From the NCBI GenBank assembly GCA_021817685.1, contig JAKAGD010000043.1:1-6367 (forward strand): a DNA stretch of 6,367 nt, in the 5' to 3' direction. The notes below the pieces were generated by a model. It did no database searches. It was not told where the DNA came from and saw only the letters and a program-made list of their open reading frames with translations. Position numbers and translations under genes: made by a program. Positions 1 to 5,202 of this stretch are shown here, one piece after another; within the stretch, counting starts at the first letter, position 1, and the number at the start of each line of letters is the position of its first letter. The stretch is from a bacterium. Its GTDB lineage: Bacteria > Patescibacteriota > Minisyncoccia > Phycocordibacterales > Phycocordibacteraceae.

Positions 1-366
1 GACTACCATACGGTTGTCGGGCGAGCCGGGCTTGGCGTGTGGCTCCTCGTCACCTGGACAAGCGCGTGGGGCGTCTTCACCCGCTATTTCCTCAACGCGT
101 GGGTGCTCACCAATACACGCATCGTCGACATCAAACAACGCCGTTTCTTCTCCCGTGAAGTTTCCAGCCTGTTCCTCACGCGCGTACAGGACATCACAAC
201 GAACGTCACCGGCCTCCTTCCGTCGCTCTTGGGCCTCGGCGACATTAAAGTGCAAACCGCAGGAGAAGATGTGGAATTCGTCATGCACGGCATCCCGCGC
301 CCGGAGCAGATGCGCGACATCATACTCAGATACGCTTCCACCAAACCGGGCACGACCGGGGTATAG
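1..366 (+). CDS. Bacterial PH-domain membrane protein (YdbS/DUF304-like), C-terminal part
   Basis: This gene is cut by the left window edge: the frame is open from base 1 and ends at TAG 364-366, giving 121 visible residues. A hydrophobic stretch (about residues 9-30, rich in W, L, V and F) is followed by a strand-rich segment containing YFLNAWVLTNTRIVDI, then FFSREVSSLFLTRVQDIT and a GLGDIKVQTAG motif. This order (membrane helix, 'T-N-x-R-I' strand, 'SRE...L..V/I QD', 'G...I.V.TAG') is typical of the bacterial PH-like bPH_2 domain (YdbS/DUF304 family). These are small membrane proteins with a cytoplasmic PH fold and no established enzymatic role. The GTG at 37 is internal to the reading frame, so it is not taken as the start. 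Family assignment is fairly firm; function is unknown. Confidence 0.75.
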   Translation, partial: DYHTVVGRAGLGVWLLVTWTSAWGVFTRYFLNAWVLTNTRIVDIKQRRFFSREVSSLFLTRVQDITTNVTGLLPSLLGLGDIKVQTAGEDVEFVMHGIPRPEQMRDIILRYASTKPGTTGV

Positions 367-370
367 GTAT

Positions 371-402
371 AAAAAAGAGGGCCCCGCTCAGGACGGGGCC
401 CC
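371..402 (-). terminator. Rho-independent terminator-like hairpin, oriented for the minus strand
   Basis: Bases 379-386 (GGGCCCCG) pair perfectly with 394-401 (CGGGGCCC) around a 7-nt loop. The A-run at 371-376 becomes a T-run after the hairpin when read on the minus strand, which is the intrinsic terminator layout. On the plus strand no T-run follows, so it is a poor canonical terminator for the PH-domain gene that ends just upstream, although the strong hairpin could still slow or protect that transcript's end. No minus-strand gene is visible that would need it. Confidence 0.5.
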
Positions 403-403
403 A

Positions 404-441
404 GGTGCTGGCACTGCATGAGTAGCGCCGCCGTAAGCACC
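404..441. other. Second hairpin in the PH gene-hisS spacer
   Basis: GGTGCT (404-409) can pair with AGCACC (436-441), enclosing about 26 nt with partial GGC/GCC pairing inside. Together with the 379-401 hairpin it makes this spacer structured along most of its length. It may be part of a short minus-strand RNA ending at the T-run, or the 3' end of the upstream transcript. No known RNA family is recognised. Confidence 0.25.
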
Positions 442-465
442 GGAGACACCCTACCATTAGACCCG

Positions 466-480
466 TGATATTATCAAGAA
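466..480 (+). promoter_or_regulatory. Extended -10 promoter of hisS, leaderless arrangement
   Basis: TG at 466-467, one base, then TATTAT at 469-474 matches the extended -10 consensus (TGnTATAAT) with one mismatch. No convincing -35 is seen at 16-18 nt. The ATG starts 7 nt after the last base of the -10, where transcription normally begins, and there is no Shine-Dalgarno before it, so the mRNA is probably leaderless. The same spacing recurs before the genes at 2847 and 4507. Confidence 0.65.
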
Positions 481-1749
481 ATGTCCGACCTCCCCTCGAC
501 CGATCCCTACAAGGGCGTCCGCGACTTCTACCCCGCCGATTGGGCGAAGGAAATGGCGATGTTCGCGCGCATGCGCGAGGTGCTCCGCGCCTGGGGGTAT
601 GAGGAATACAACGCCTCCCCGCTTGAGCGCGCCGAACTCTACGAAGCAAAGACCTCCGAGGAGATAGTGAGCGAACAGACCTATACGTTCATGGACCGCG
701 GCGACCGCCGCGTGACGCTCCGCCCCGAAATGACCCCCACGCTTGCGCGCATGGTGGCCGGAAAGCGCCGCGAGATGCCGTTCCCGCTCCGCTGGTTCTC
801 AATCCCGAACGTCTTCCGCTATGAGCTCCCGCAGAAAGGGCGCTTGCGCGAGCACTACCAGCTGAACGTGGATCTCGTCGGCGCCGCAGGGAGCGAAGCG
901 GACGTTGAGATCATCCGGCTCGCCTCCGAACTCTTGAAGGCGTTCGGCGCAAAGGAAAGCGACTTCATCATCCGCGTGAATTCCCGCGCGCTTCTCACGG
1001 CGGCATGCTCCGCGGCCGGACTCAAAGGCGAAGCCACGCGCGCGTACCTGCGCCTCCTGGATAAGAGATCCAAGATGACCCCGGGAGAATTCTCGGCGGC
1101 GCAGGGAGCCATCACTGCCAGGGACCCGCTCGCGCTCATAAACGACGCCGGCAGTTCTCCCGATATTGCGAGCGAGAAACGCGCCCTGCTCGATACCATT
1201 GAGACGCTCACGGCGCGCGGCGTCGGCAACGCCATTTTCGACCCCACGCTCACGCGCGGGTTCGACTACTATACCGGCATCGTGTTTGAAATATTTGATA
1301 CCAATCCGGCGAATCCGCGCGCCCTGTTCGGCGGCGGCCGGTTCGACAAGCTGGTCGCGCTCTTCGGCGGCGACCCCATCCCCGCCATCGGGTTCGGCAT
1401 GGGCGATGTCACGCTCGCCGATTTCCTGGAAACGCACGGCCTCCTGCCAAGCGACAGCGACGGCAAGCCCCAGCTCTACCTGGGCACGCCCTCGGCAAGC
1501 GATATACCCGCCGCACAGGCGTTCGCTGATACGCTCCGCAAAGAAGGCGGGCGCGTGTTCGTGAACCTCTCCGACCGCGCGCTCGGCGACCAGATAAAAG
1601 ACGCGGTCAAGCGCGGCATCCCGCTTTTCATCGCTTACGGCGCAAATGAGGCGTCGAGCCGAACGGTCCGCATGAAAGTGCTCGCCACCGGCGAGGAACA
1701 AGGCCTGCCGGTGTCCGAATTGCCCGCGCGGCTCCGCGCCGGAAGTTAG
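481..1749 (+). CDS. hisS: Histidine--tRNA ligase (HisRS)
   Basis: This is a cytoplasmic class II aminoacyl-tRNA synthetase that charges tRNA-His with histidine using ATP. Its 422 residues are a normal family length. Visible landmarks are the N-terminal YKGVRDFYP, the RPEMTPTLAR segment of the active site (about residues 81-90), motif 2 with FRYE and PQKGRLREHYQ (about 112-127), the histidine-binding LTRGFDYYTGIVFE (about 258-271) and motif 3 GGGRFDKLVALFG (about 282-294). The C-terminal anticodon-binding domain contains ALGDQIKDAVKRGIP. In motif 2 the residue after FRYE is Leu, where many bacterial enzymes have Arg; the motif 2 Arg and the Arg of RGFDYY are retained. The ATG at 481 has no ribosome binding site but sits directly under a promoter. 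The next gene begins 3 nt after the stop, so the two are probably co-transcribed. Confidence 0.97.
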   Translation: MSDLPSTDPYKGVRDFYPADWAKEMAMFARMREVLRAWGYEEYNASPLERAELYEAKTSEEIVSEQTYTFMDRGDRRVTLRPEMTPTLARMVAGKRREMPFPLRWFSIPNVFRYELPQKGRLREHYQLNVDLVGAAGSEADVEIIRLASELLKAFGAKESDFIIRVNSRALLTAACSAAGLKGEATRAYLRLLDKRSKMTPGEFSAAQGAITARDPLALINDAGSSPDIASEKRALLDTIETLTARGVGNAIFDPTLTRGFDYYTGIVFEIFDTNPANPRALFGGGRFDKLVALFGGDPIPAIGFGMGDVTLADFLETHGLLPSDSDGKPQLYLGTPSASDIPAAQAFADTLRKEGGRVFVNLSDRALGDQIKDAVKRGIPLFIAYGANEASSRTVRMKVLATGEEQGLPVSELPARLRAGS

Positions 1750-1752
1750 ACC

Positions 1753-2334
1753 ATGCGTGCCATTACGTTCGACATCGAGTCCATCTCCGATTCCAATGTG
1801 CGCGGGCACATTGACGTGAATGAGCAGGAACTCACGGTCGTCGCCATCCACGATTCAGAGACGGGCGAATACTCCTCCTATTTCAAAGAAGACCTGCCGC
1901 GGCTCTGGCCGATCCTGGAGCGCGCCGACCAGCTCATCGGTTTCAATTCCGATACCTTCGACATCCCGCTCCTCAACCGCTACTACCCGGGCGACCTCTC
2001 CCACATCCGCTCGCTCGACCTCCTGTCTGAAGTGCAGAAAGTGCTCGGCCGGCGCATCCGGCTCCAGTCGCTCGCGGAAGCGACGCTCGGCAAAGGCAAG
2101 AAAGGCGACGGGCTCAAGGCCGGCGAATGGTGGAAAGAGGGCAAGAAGGATAAGGTCGCCGAGTATTGCATTGAAGATGTGCGGCTCACGCGCGAACTCT
2201 ACGAGTACGCGATGAAGCATGGCGTGCTCAAATACAAAGATCTGCGCGATATCCGCGACATCAAGATAGACACCGCGCACTGGAACGCGCCGACCGCGGC
2301 GGCGGCGGCGATGACGCACGCATTCCAGCTGTAG
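1753..2334 (+). CDS. DEDDy-type 3'-5' exonuclease, RNase H-like fold (RNase_H_2/YprB-like)
   Basis: The 193-residue protein has the three exonuclease motifs of the DEDD superfamily. Exo I is FDIES with D7 and E9. Exo II is GFNSDTFDIPLL with N65 and D70. Exo III is YCIED with Y138 and D142, spaced YxxxD, the DEDDy subtype. These acidic residues bind two metal ions for stepwise 3'-end hydrolysis of nucleic acid. The layout matches the stand-alone RNase_H_2 (PF13482) proteins of CPR and other bacteria; whether the substrate is DNA or RNA cannot be read from sequence. The start lies 3 nt after the hisS stop, with a weak Shine-Dalgarno GGAAG at 1741-1745. Expression is therefore probably from the hisS promoter, possibly by translational reinitiation. 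The alanine run near the C-terminus (TAAAAAMTH) is low-complexity. Confidence 0.85.
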   Translation: MRAITFDIESISDSNVRGHIDVNEQELTVVAIHDSETGEYSSYFKEDLPRLWPILERADQLIGFNSDTFDIPLLNRYYPGDLSHIRSLDLLSEVQKVLGRRIRLQSLAEATLGKGKKGDGLKAGEWWKEGKKDKVAEYCIEDVRLTRELYEYAMKHGVLKYKDLRDIRDIKIDTAHWNAPTAAAAAMTHAFQL

Positions 2335-2338
2335 GAGA

Positions 2339-2367
2339 TTGACACGGACGGCGGCCGTCCCCATACT
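2339..2367 (+). promoter_or_regulatory. Sigma-70 promoter for the small membrane protein gene
   Basis: A perfect -35 TTGACA (2339-2344) is followed after exactly 17 nt by CATACT (2362-2367), which matches four of six -10 positions. Transcription would begin near 2374 and give a leader of about 67 nt. The -35 starts 5 nt after the exonuclease stop codon. Confidence 0.55.
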
Positions 2368-2403
2368 GCCGATAGATGTTTCTGGCGAATCCTTCGTCTA
2401 CCG

Positions 2404-2433
2404 ACTCTGCGGATTTCAGAGTTTATCTGGGGG
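2404..2433 (+). promoter_or_regulatory. Leader hairpin and G-rich ribosome binding site
   Basis: ACTCTG (2404-2409) pairs with CAGAGT (2417-2422) around a 7-nt loop. The G-run 2429-2433 is the only Shine-Dalgarno-like sequence and lies 7 nt before the ATG at 2441, which favours that start. The hairpin ends just before the ribosome site and may modulate access to it. No known riboswitch family is recognised. Confidence 0.35.
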
Positions 2434-2440
2434 CAACGTA

Positions 2441-2779
2441 ATGAACAATGCGCTGTTTGGCTTGGGCCTGATGATCGCTCTAATGATCGGCCAAGGGATG
2501 ATGTTTGGTTATGAGCTCGAGGAGAAGAATAAAGAGCCCCGGGAGCTGCGTTTTTCACCCGTGACGCTTTTTCCCTCCTATGTCGGATCGTTGATGCTCG
2601 CCCCCGAGGCAATCCGCGCCAACCCGACATATCTCGGGTACGCCGCGGTGACGGTTTGCGTCGGACTGGCGCTGGTGGCGGCATCTACCTTCCTGACGAT
2701 GCGTGCTCTCCGGATCGGCAATCGGCTCATGTTGGGGCCCGGGCCGGTAAAACCGGAAACGAAACCGCTGGGAAAGTGA
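2441..2779 (+). CDS. Small two-helix membrane protein of unknown function
   Basis: I do not recognise a family. The 112-residue product has a hydrophobic N-terminal helix (about residues 4-23, rich in L, I, M and G) and a second helix (about 67-90). Between them is a charged loop (ELEEKNKEPREL) and a moderately hydrophobic segment. The C-terminus is proline- and lysine-rich (GPVKPETKP). The likely arrangement is a membrane hairpin with both ends on the same side. The frame opens further upstream at a TTG (2339), but that codon is part of the -35 box, so the ATG at 2441 with its G-rich ribosome site is preferred. By eye the codons are less GC-biased than in neighbouring genes (TTT, GGT, TAT and CTA occur). 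With its own promoter and terminator it forms an independent unit, perhaps a later arrival. Confidence 0.65.
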   Translation: MNNALFGLGLMIALMIGQGMMFGYELEEKNKEPRELRFSPVTLFPSYVGSLMLAPEAIRANPTYLGYAAVTVCVGLALVAASTFLTMRALRIGNRLMLGPGPVKPETKPLGK

Positions 2780-2790
2780 TCGTCCGGCGT

Positions 2791-2830
2791 AGCGCGTGGA
2801 GTACCTGGTACTCCACGCGTTTTGCTTTTG
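2791..2830 (+). terminator. Intrinsic terminator
   Basis: Bases 2791-2804 pair with 2808-2821 around the 3-nt loop CTG. The stem is 14 bp with one G-T pair at its base. A T-rich run (GTTTTGCTTTTGG) follows. It lies 12 nt after the stop of the small membrane protein gene and insulates it from the DsbA-like gene. Confidence 0.85.
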
Positions 2831-2831
2831 G

Positions 2832-2846
2832 TGGTACGCTAGGCAT
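2832..2846 (+). promoter_or_regulatory. Extended -10 promoter of the DsbA-like gene, leaderless arrangement
   Basis: TG at 2832-2833, one base, then TACGCT at 2835-2840 fits the TGnTAnnnT form of an extended -10, though the hexamer itself matches only T, A and the final T. The ATG at 2847 begins 7 nt after the -10, the same distance as in hisS, and no Shine-Dalgarno is present. It lies directly after the T-run of the preceding terminator. Confidence 0.5.
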
Positions 2847-3524
2847 ATGCGAGAGCATCCGTACACCATCCCGCTCGCCATCCTTGCCGGCGGCGTCATC
2901 GTCGCCGGCGCGGTGTACTTCTCTACGGCAAAGTTCCCTCCCGCCGGTTCCGGTCCCGGCAATCCGGCGCTCGTGCGTCCGGTCGGCGCCTCCGACCACA
3001 TTCTCGGGAATCCCGCCGCAAAGGTGACCATTGTCGAATACTCCGACTTCGACTGCGAGTACTGCAAGAGCTTCCACGAAACACTTCACCAGATAATCGC
3101 GAACGACGGGGCGGACGGGCAGGTCGCGTGGGTCCTGCGCGAATTCCCGCTGTCCGAGCTCCATGACAACGCGCTCTCTCACGCGCGCGCCGCGGAATGT
3201 GCGGCGCAGGTGGCGGGCAATGATGCGTTCTGGAAATTTGCCGACGCTCTTTTTGCGAGTCAGCCTGCCGATCCGGCAAATTACGGCTCGCTCGCAAAGG
3301 GCGCCGGCGTCCCGGGTGACGCGTTCGCCGCCTGCTACTCGACCGCTTCCACGACCGCCATTGGAACGCGCATCGCGGCGGACCGGCAAAATGCGCTCGA
3401 CATCGGCGCGCGCGGCACGCCGTACTCCCTCATCCTCGTCGCCGGCAAATCCCCCGTCGTCATGGACGGCGCGTACTCCTACGACGCAGCCAAACAGCTC
3501 GTTGACCAAGCGCTCGGAAATTAG
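2847..3524 (+). CDS. Membrane-anchored DsbA-family thiol-disulfide oxidoreductase
   Basis: The 225-residue protein starts with a short charged N-terminus and one hydrophobic segment (about residues 7-25), an uncleaved anchor or signal sequence. A proline/glycine-rich linker leads to a thioredoxin-fold domain. The active site is CEYC (C70-C73) in the segment IVEYSDFDCEYCKSFH, and GTP at 190-192 supplies the cis-proline opposite it. This is the layout of DsbA/Thioredoxin_4 proteins, which form or shuffle disulfides outside the cytoplasmic membrane. Two further cysteines, C118 and C163, could form a structural disulfide. No redox partner such as DsbB or VKOR is encoded in the window. The frame extends upstream to a GTG at 2796, but that lies inside the terminator stem, so the ATG at 2847 is chosen. 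Confidence 0.88.
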   Translation: MREHPYTIPLAILAGGVIVAGAVYFSTAKFPPAGSGPGNPALVRPVGASDHILGNPAAKVTIVEYSDFDCEYCKSFHETLHQIIANDGADGQVAWVLREFPLSELHDNALSHARAAECAAQVAGNDAFWKFADALFASQPADPANYGSLAKGAGVPGDAFAACYSTASTTAIGTRIAADRQNALDIGARGTPYSLILVAGKSPVVMDGAYSYDAAKQLVDQALGN

Positions 3525-3546
3525 CAAGCTCTCTATCTTACGAAGA

Positions 3547-3651
3547 CGCAGGCGGGTGCGTGATTTTGGAGCGTGCGGAGCGCGACGGCGCGAGCCAGAG
3601 CAAATTTCCAGCAGGAAATTATGCGGCTCCAAAATTGCGCACCCGCCTGCG
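3547..3651. repeat. 105-bp inverted-repeat element between convergent genes
   Basis: The arm at 3547-3572 pairs with 3626-3651 over all 26 positions in plus-strand RNA: 24 Watson-Crick pairs and two G-U pairs. The 53-nt interior holds a second hairpin, GCA plus AATTTCC pairing with GGAAATT and TGC across one bulged base, around the loop AGCA. The element fills almost the whole gap between the stops of the DsbA-like gene (3524) and the nuclease gene (3653). It encodes nothing convincing. It may act as a shared transcript end for both genes, or be a small non-autonomous repeat (REP or MITE type). No flanking target duplication is obvious. Confidence 0.7.
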
Positions 3652-3652
3652 C

Positions 3653-4507
3653 CTATTCTTCCACCAGTTCCAGCCGGTAAATATCAAACGAGTTGTCGCC
3701 CTCGAACATGTCGGAAGGATTCGGCAGATAGACGCGCCGGCGCGCTATCTCTTCAGTCGCGTCGTGTATGAGCCGATGGAAGACTTTGAAATCTTGCGCG
3801 TGCTTTTTGAAATCGATTTCATACCGCCGCATTTGTGGAGAACCGTCCGCGTTCTTCGTCTTCTTGCACTCGTACACGATGAACCGCCGCACCGGCTTCC
3901 CGAACATTTCCCGCACGGTGTAGTAATTGAAAATGGCCTGAATGACGAACATGGACTTTGCCGCGCCGCCTTTGCTGAACGACGCGACGAATTTGTGGTC
4001 TACGATGTCCACCGCGCCCTTCTCCGCCCTTGAAGCCACCACGAGGTCGGAGATGGCCTTCAGCGGGAGCGGGAGCCCCTCTACTTCCACTACGCCCCGC
4101 ACCTCCACCCCGAGCACCTTGTGCCGCGGCGGCCGCGCAAGATAGAACCCGATGGCGCGCAGGTATTCCGCCTCCATCGCCTGCCGCTTCTCTCTCTTTG
4201 CTTTGCGCGACTTCGCTCTGCCGAAGTCCAATTCAAAATCGGCGACGCCGCGCAGGTACTCCAGCCCTTTCTGTATCGCGAGTTCCTTCGGTATGCCGGA
4301 GTAGAAATTTTCCAGCGCGAGGTGCCCCGCGCTGCCGACGACCGACGCCGGCGTGCGCGGATTGTCATACACCTCTTCCACGTACCGCTTGTACCATGCG
4401 AGCGGATTGCGCAAGAACGCCGTTAGGCTGGAGTGGCTCCAGTGCTTGATGGGCAACCGCCGCTTCCCTTTTTTTGCGGCTTTTTTTGCCGCCGACGTGC
4501 GCTTCAT
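3653..4507 (-). CDS. PD-(D/E)XK nuclease family protein (RecB/Cas4-like fold)
   Basis: The 284-residue protein begins with a lysine-rich tail (about residues 1-17) that may contact nucleic acid. The motif SHSSLTAFLRNPLAWYKRY (24-42) is the usual opening of RecB-like nucleases. GSAGHLALENFY (58-69) carries the conserved His62. The catalytic core follows as AISD (D154) and VDIVDHK (D170, K172). A helix QAIFNYY (190-196) resembles the RecB QxxxY helix, although Asn sits at the usual Tyr position with Tyr at the next. Only one cysteine is present, so the Fe-S cluster of Cas4 and AddB is absent. Family members cut DNA in repair, recombination or defence; which role applies here is not shown. The gene has a leaderless-type promoter and no Shine-Dalgarno. 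It runs divergently from the DUF5680-like gene. Confidence 0.85.
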   Translation of the reverse strand: MKRTSAAKKAAKKGKRRLPIKHWSHSSLTAFLRNPLAWYKRYVEEVYDNPRTPASVVGSAGHLALENFYSGIPKELAIQKGLEYLRGVADFELDFGRAKSRKAKREKRQAMEAEYLRAIGFYLARPPRHKVLGVEVRGVVEVEGLPLPLKAISDLVVASRAEKGAVDIVDHKFVASFSKGGAAKSMFVIQAIFNYYTVREMFGKPVRRFIVYECKKTKNADGSPQMRRYEIDFKKHAQDFKVFHRLIHDATEEIARRRVYLPNPSDMFEGDNSFDIYRLELVEE

Positions 4508-4519
4508 GGGAGCAGTATA
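4508..4519 (-). promoter_or_regulatory. -10 box of the nuclease gene, leaderless arrangement
   Basis: Read on the minus strand, TATACT occupies 4519-4514, five of six matches to the -10 consensus, preceded by TG without the usual spacer base. Six bases later the ATG begins at 4507, the same spacing as for hisS and the DsbA-like gene. No Shine-Dalgarno lies in those six bases (GCTCCC). Only a weak -35 (TTC-containing) is seen near 4537-4543. Confidence 0.6.
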
Positions 4520-4526
4520 CAGGCGT

Positions 4527-4556
4527 TTGACGGGATAGAAGAATGGTGCGTAAATA
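4527..4556 (+). promoter_or_regulatory. Possible promoter of the DUF5680-like gene, overlapping the divergent promoter
   Basis: TTGACG (4527-4532) matches five of six -35 positions and is followed after 18 nt by TAAATA (4551-4556), a weak -10. Transcription would start near 4563, just before the structured leader. The -35 lies inside the spacer of the minus-strand nuclease promoter, so polymerase probably cannot occupy both at once. Confidence 0.4.
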
Positions 4557-4569
4557 GGGTCTGGCGAAG

Positions 4570-4609
4570 TTCCCGGCAGGACTTTCCTGCCGTCCGGGAA
4601 GCTCCCGGG
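4570..4609 (+). promoter_or_regulatory. Structured leader with two mutually exclusive hairpins
   Basis: TTCCCGG (4570-4576) pairs with CCGGGAA (4594-4600), enclosing a small hairpin CAGGA (4577-4581) with TCCTG (4585-4589). The same segment can instead pair through CCGGGA (4594-4599) with TCCCGG (4603-4608). The two folds exclude each other. The ribosome site lies 17 nt further down and is not obviously buried in either. This is switch-like architecture, but no known riboswitch is recognised. Confidence 0.45.
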
Positions 4610-4625
4610 TTCACATCCTGAATAG

Positions 4626-4632
4626 AAAGGAG
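4626..4632 (+). promoter_or_regulatory. Strong Shine-Dalgarno of the DUF5680-like gene
   Basis: AAAGGAG lies 6 nt before the ATG at 4639, a near-ideal ribosome binding site. It fixes the start and contrasts with the three genes in this window that lack one. Confidence 0.85.
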
Positions 4633-4638
4633 TTCTCT

Positions 4639-5145
4639 ATGGAAGAGTTACGGAAGTTGGCGAAAACGCCCGCCTTCCGCGCAGAAGCGGAAGAAGCGTT
4701 CTTCGAGGCGATGCTGCAAGGATATGTAAACGGCGCAGAAATGGTCCCGGTCGCCGGATTCCCCGGCTTCAAGATGGCCCCGCCGTACGTTCGCGGGCCG
4801 TGGACGGTCGGCGACCCTTACGTCAATTCCGTACTGCGCCTGGGAAGCTCCGGTACGACGACCATCTGGTTCCAGGATTTCCCGGTATGGACGATGCAGT
4901 ACCTGGGCTGGTACCACAAAGACGCCATCCCGTGCCTCAAGGCCGCGCTCCGCGCGGCCTACGAGAAAAAGCAGTTCTTCGCCGGACGCGGGCCGAAGCA
5001 CTTCGAGCACGAAGGGTTCCTGTACCAGAACACCATCGATCACGGCGCTTCATTCAACGGCCTGTTCGGTTGTGAGGAAACCATTTACTCGCCTAAGGGC
5101 GAGCTCATGGGCGGGCACACCGTTCAGGGCATGGCCAAGTTCTGA
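4639..5145 (+). CDS. DUF5680-like domain protein, function unknown
   Basis: The 168-residue soluble protein has no signal peptide or membrane segment. The N-terminal 30 residues are a charged, probably helical lead-in. The rest resembles DUF5680: a YVNGAE strand, a VNSVLRLGSSGTTTIWF strand pair, the aromatic core VWTMQYLGWY (about 83-92), a helix CLKAALRAAYEKKQFFAGRGP (split around 99-119), and a closing segment with FNGLFGCEETIY (139-150) and a final HTVQG. In other bacteria this domain occurs alone or attached to HTH regulators; its biochemical role is not known. The match is from recalled pattern and is moderately sure. The gene stands alone, with a structured leader, a strong ribosome binding site and a terminator of its own, so it is probably well expressed and may be regulated at the RNA level. 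Confidence 0.65.
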   Translation: MEELRKLAKTPAFRAEAEEAFFEAMLQGYVNGAEMVPVAGFPGFKMAPPYVRGPWTVGDPYVNSVLRLGSSGTTTIWFQDFPVWTMQYLGWYHKDAIPCLKAALRAAYEKKQFFAGRGPKHFEHEGFLYQNTIDHGASFNGLFGCEETIYSPKGELMGGHTVQGMAKF

Positions 5146-5154
5146 TTCGGCTGG

Positions 5155-5202
5155 AAACAAAAAACGCGGCAGGGAGATCTCCCCTGCCGCGTCCTTGTTT
5201 TT
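5155..5202. terminator. Bidirectional intrinsic terminator (DUF5680-like gene and rpoD)
   Basis: CGCGGCAGGG (5165-5174) pairs with CCCTGCCGCG (5182-5191) around a 7-nt loop. The plus strand continues with TCCTTGTTTTT (5192-5202). The minus strand continues with a T-run, because 5155-5164 is AAACAAAAAA. It serves the DUF5680-like gene (stop 5145) and is the first strong terminator met by rpoD transcripts. It directly abuts the duplicated rpoD tail, as an original rpoD terminator would. Confidence 0.9.

Noticed and set aside
367..480. A T-box or His-responsive leader for hisS
   Set aside because: No T-box consensus or specifier loop is seen, and the -10 box directly before the ATG makes a long leader unnecessary.
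799..1851. A 350-residue open frame on the minus strand across hisS
   Set aside because: It is antisense to a clear HisRS, has an Arg/Glu/Ala-rich composition typical of GC-rich shadow frames, and shows no recognisable domain.
2339..2440. TTG start at 2339 for the small membrane protein
   Set aside because: The codon is part of a perfect -35 box, and the ATG at 2441 has a ribosome site and begins a clean transmembrane helix.
2796..2846. Upstream GTG start for the DsbA-like gene, adding 17 residues
   Set aside because: The GTG lies in the stem of the preceding terminator, has no ribosome site, and would put an odd aromatic extension before a good anchor sequence.
2727..3632. A 301-residue open frame on the minus strand over the DsbA-like gene
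   Set aside because: It overlaps a terminator, the DsbA-like gene and the inverted repeat, is Arg-rich and has no motif; it is a shadow frame.
3163..4033. Plus-strand frames running through the inverted repeat into the nuclease gene
   Set aside because: They are antisense or out of frame to recognised proteins, low in complexity, and lack ribosome sites.
4600..4625. A tRNA T-arm, because GGTTCACATCC resembles the T-loop consensus
   Set aside because: No acceptor stem, D-arm or anticodon arm can be built around it, and the stretch lies in an mRNA leader.
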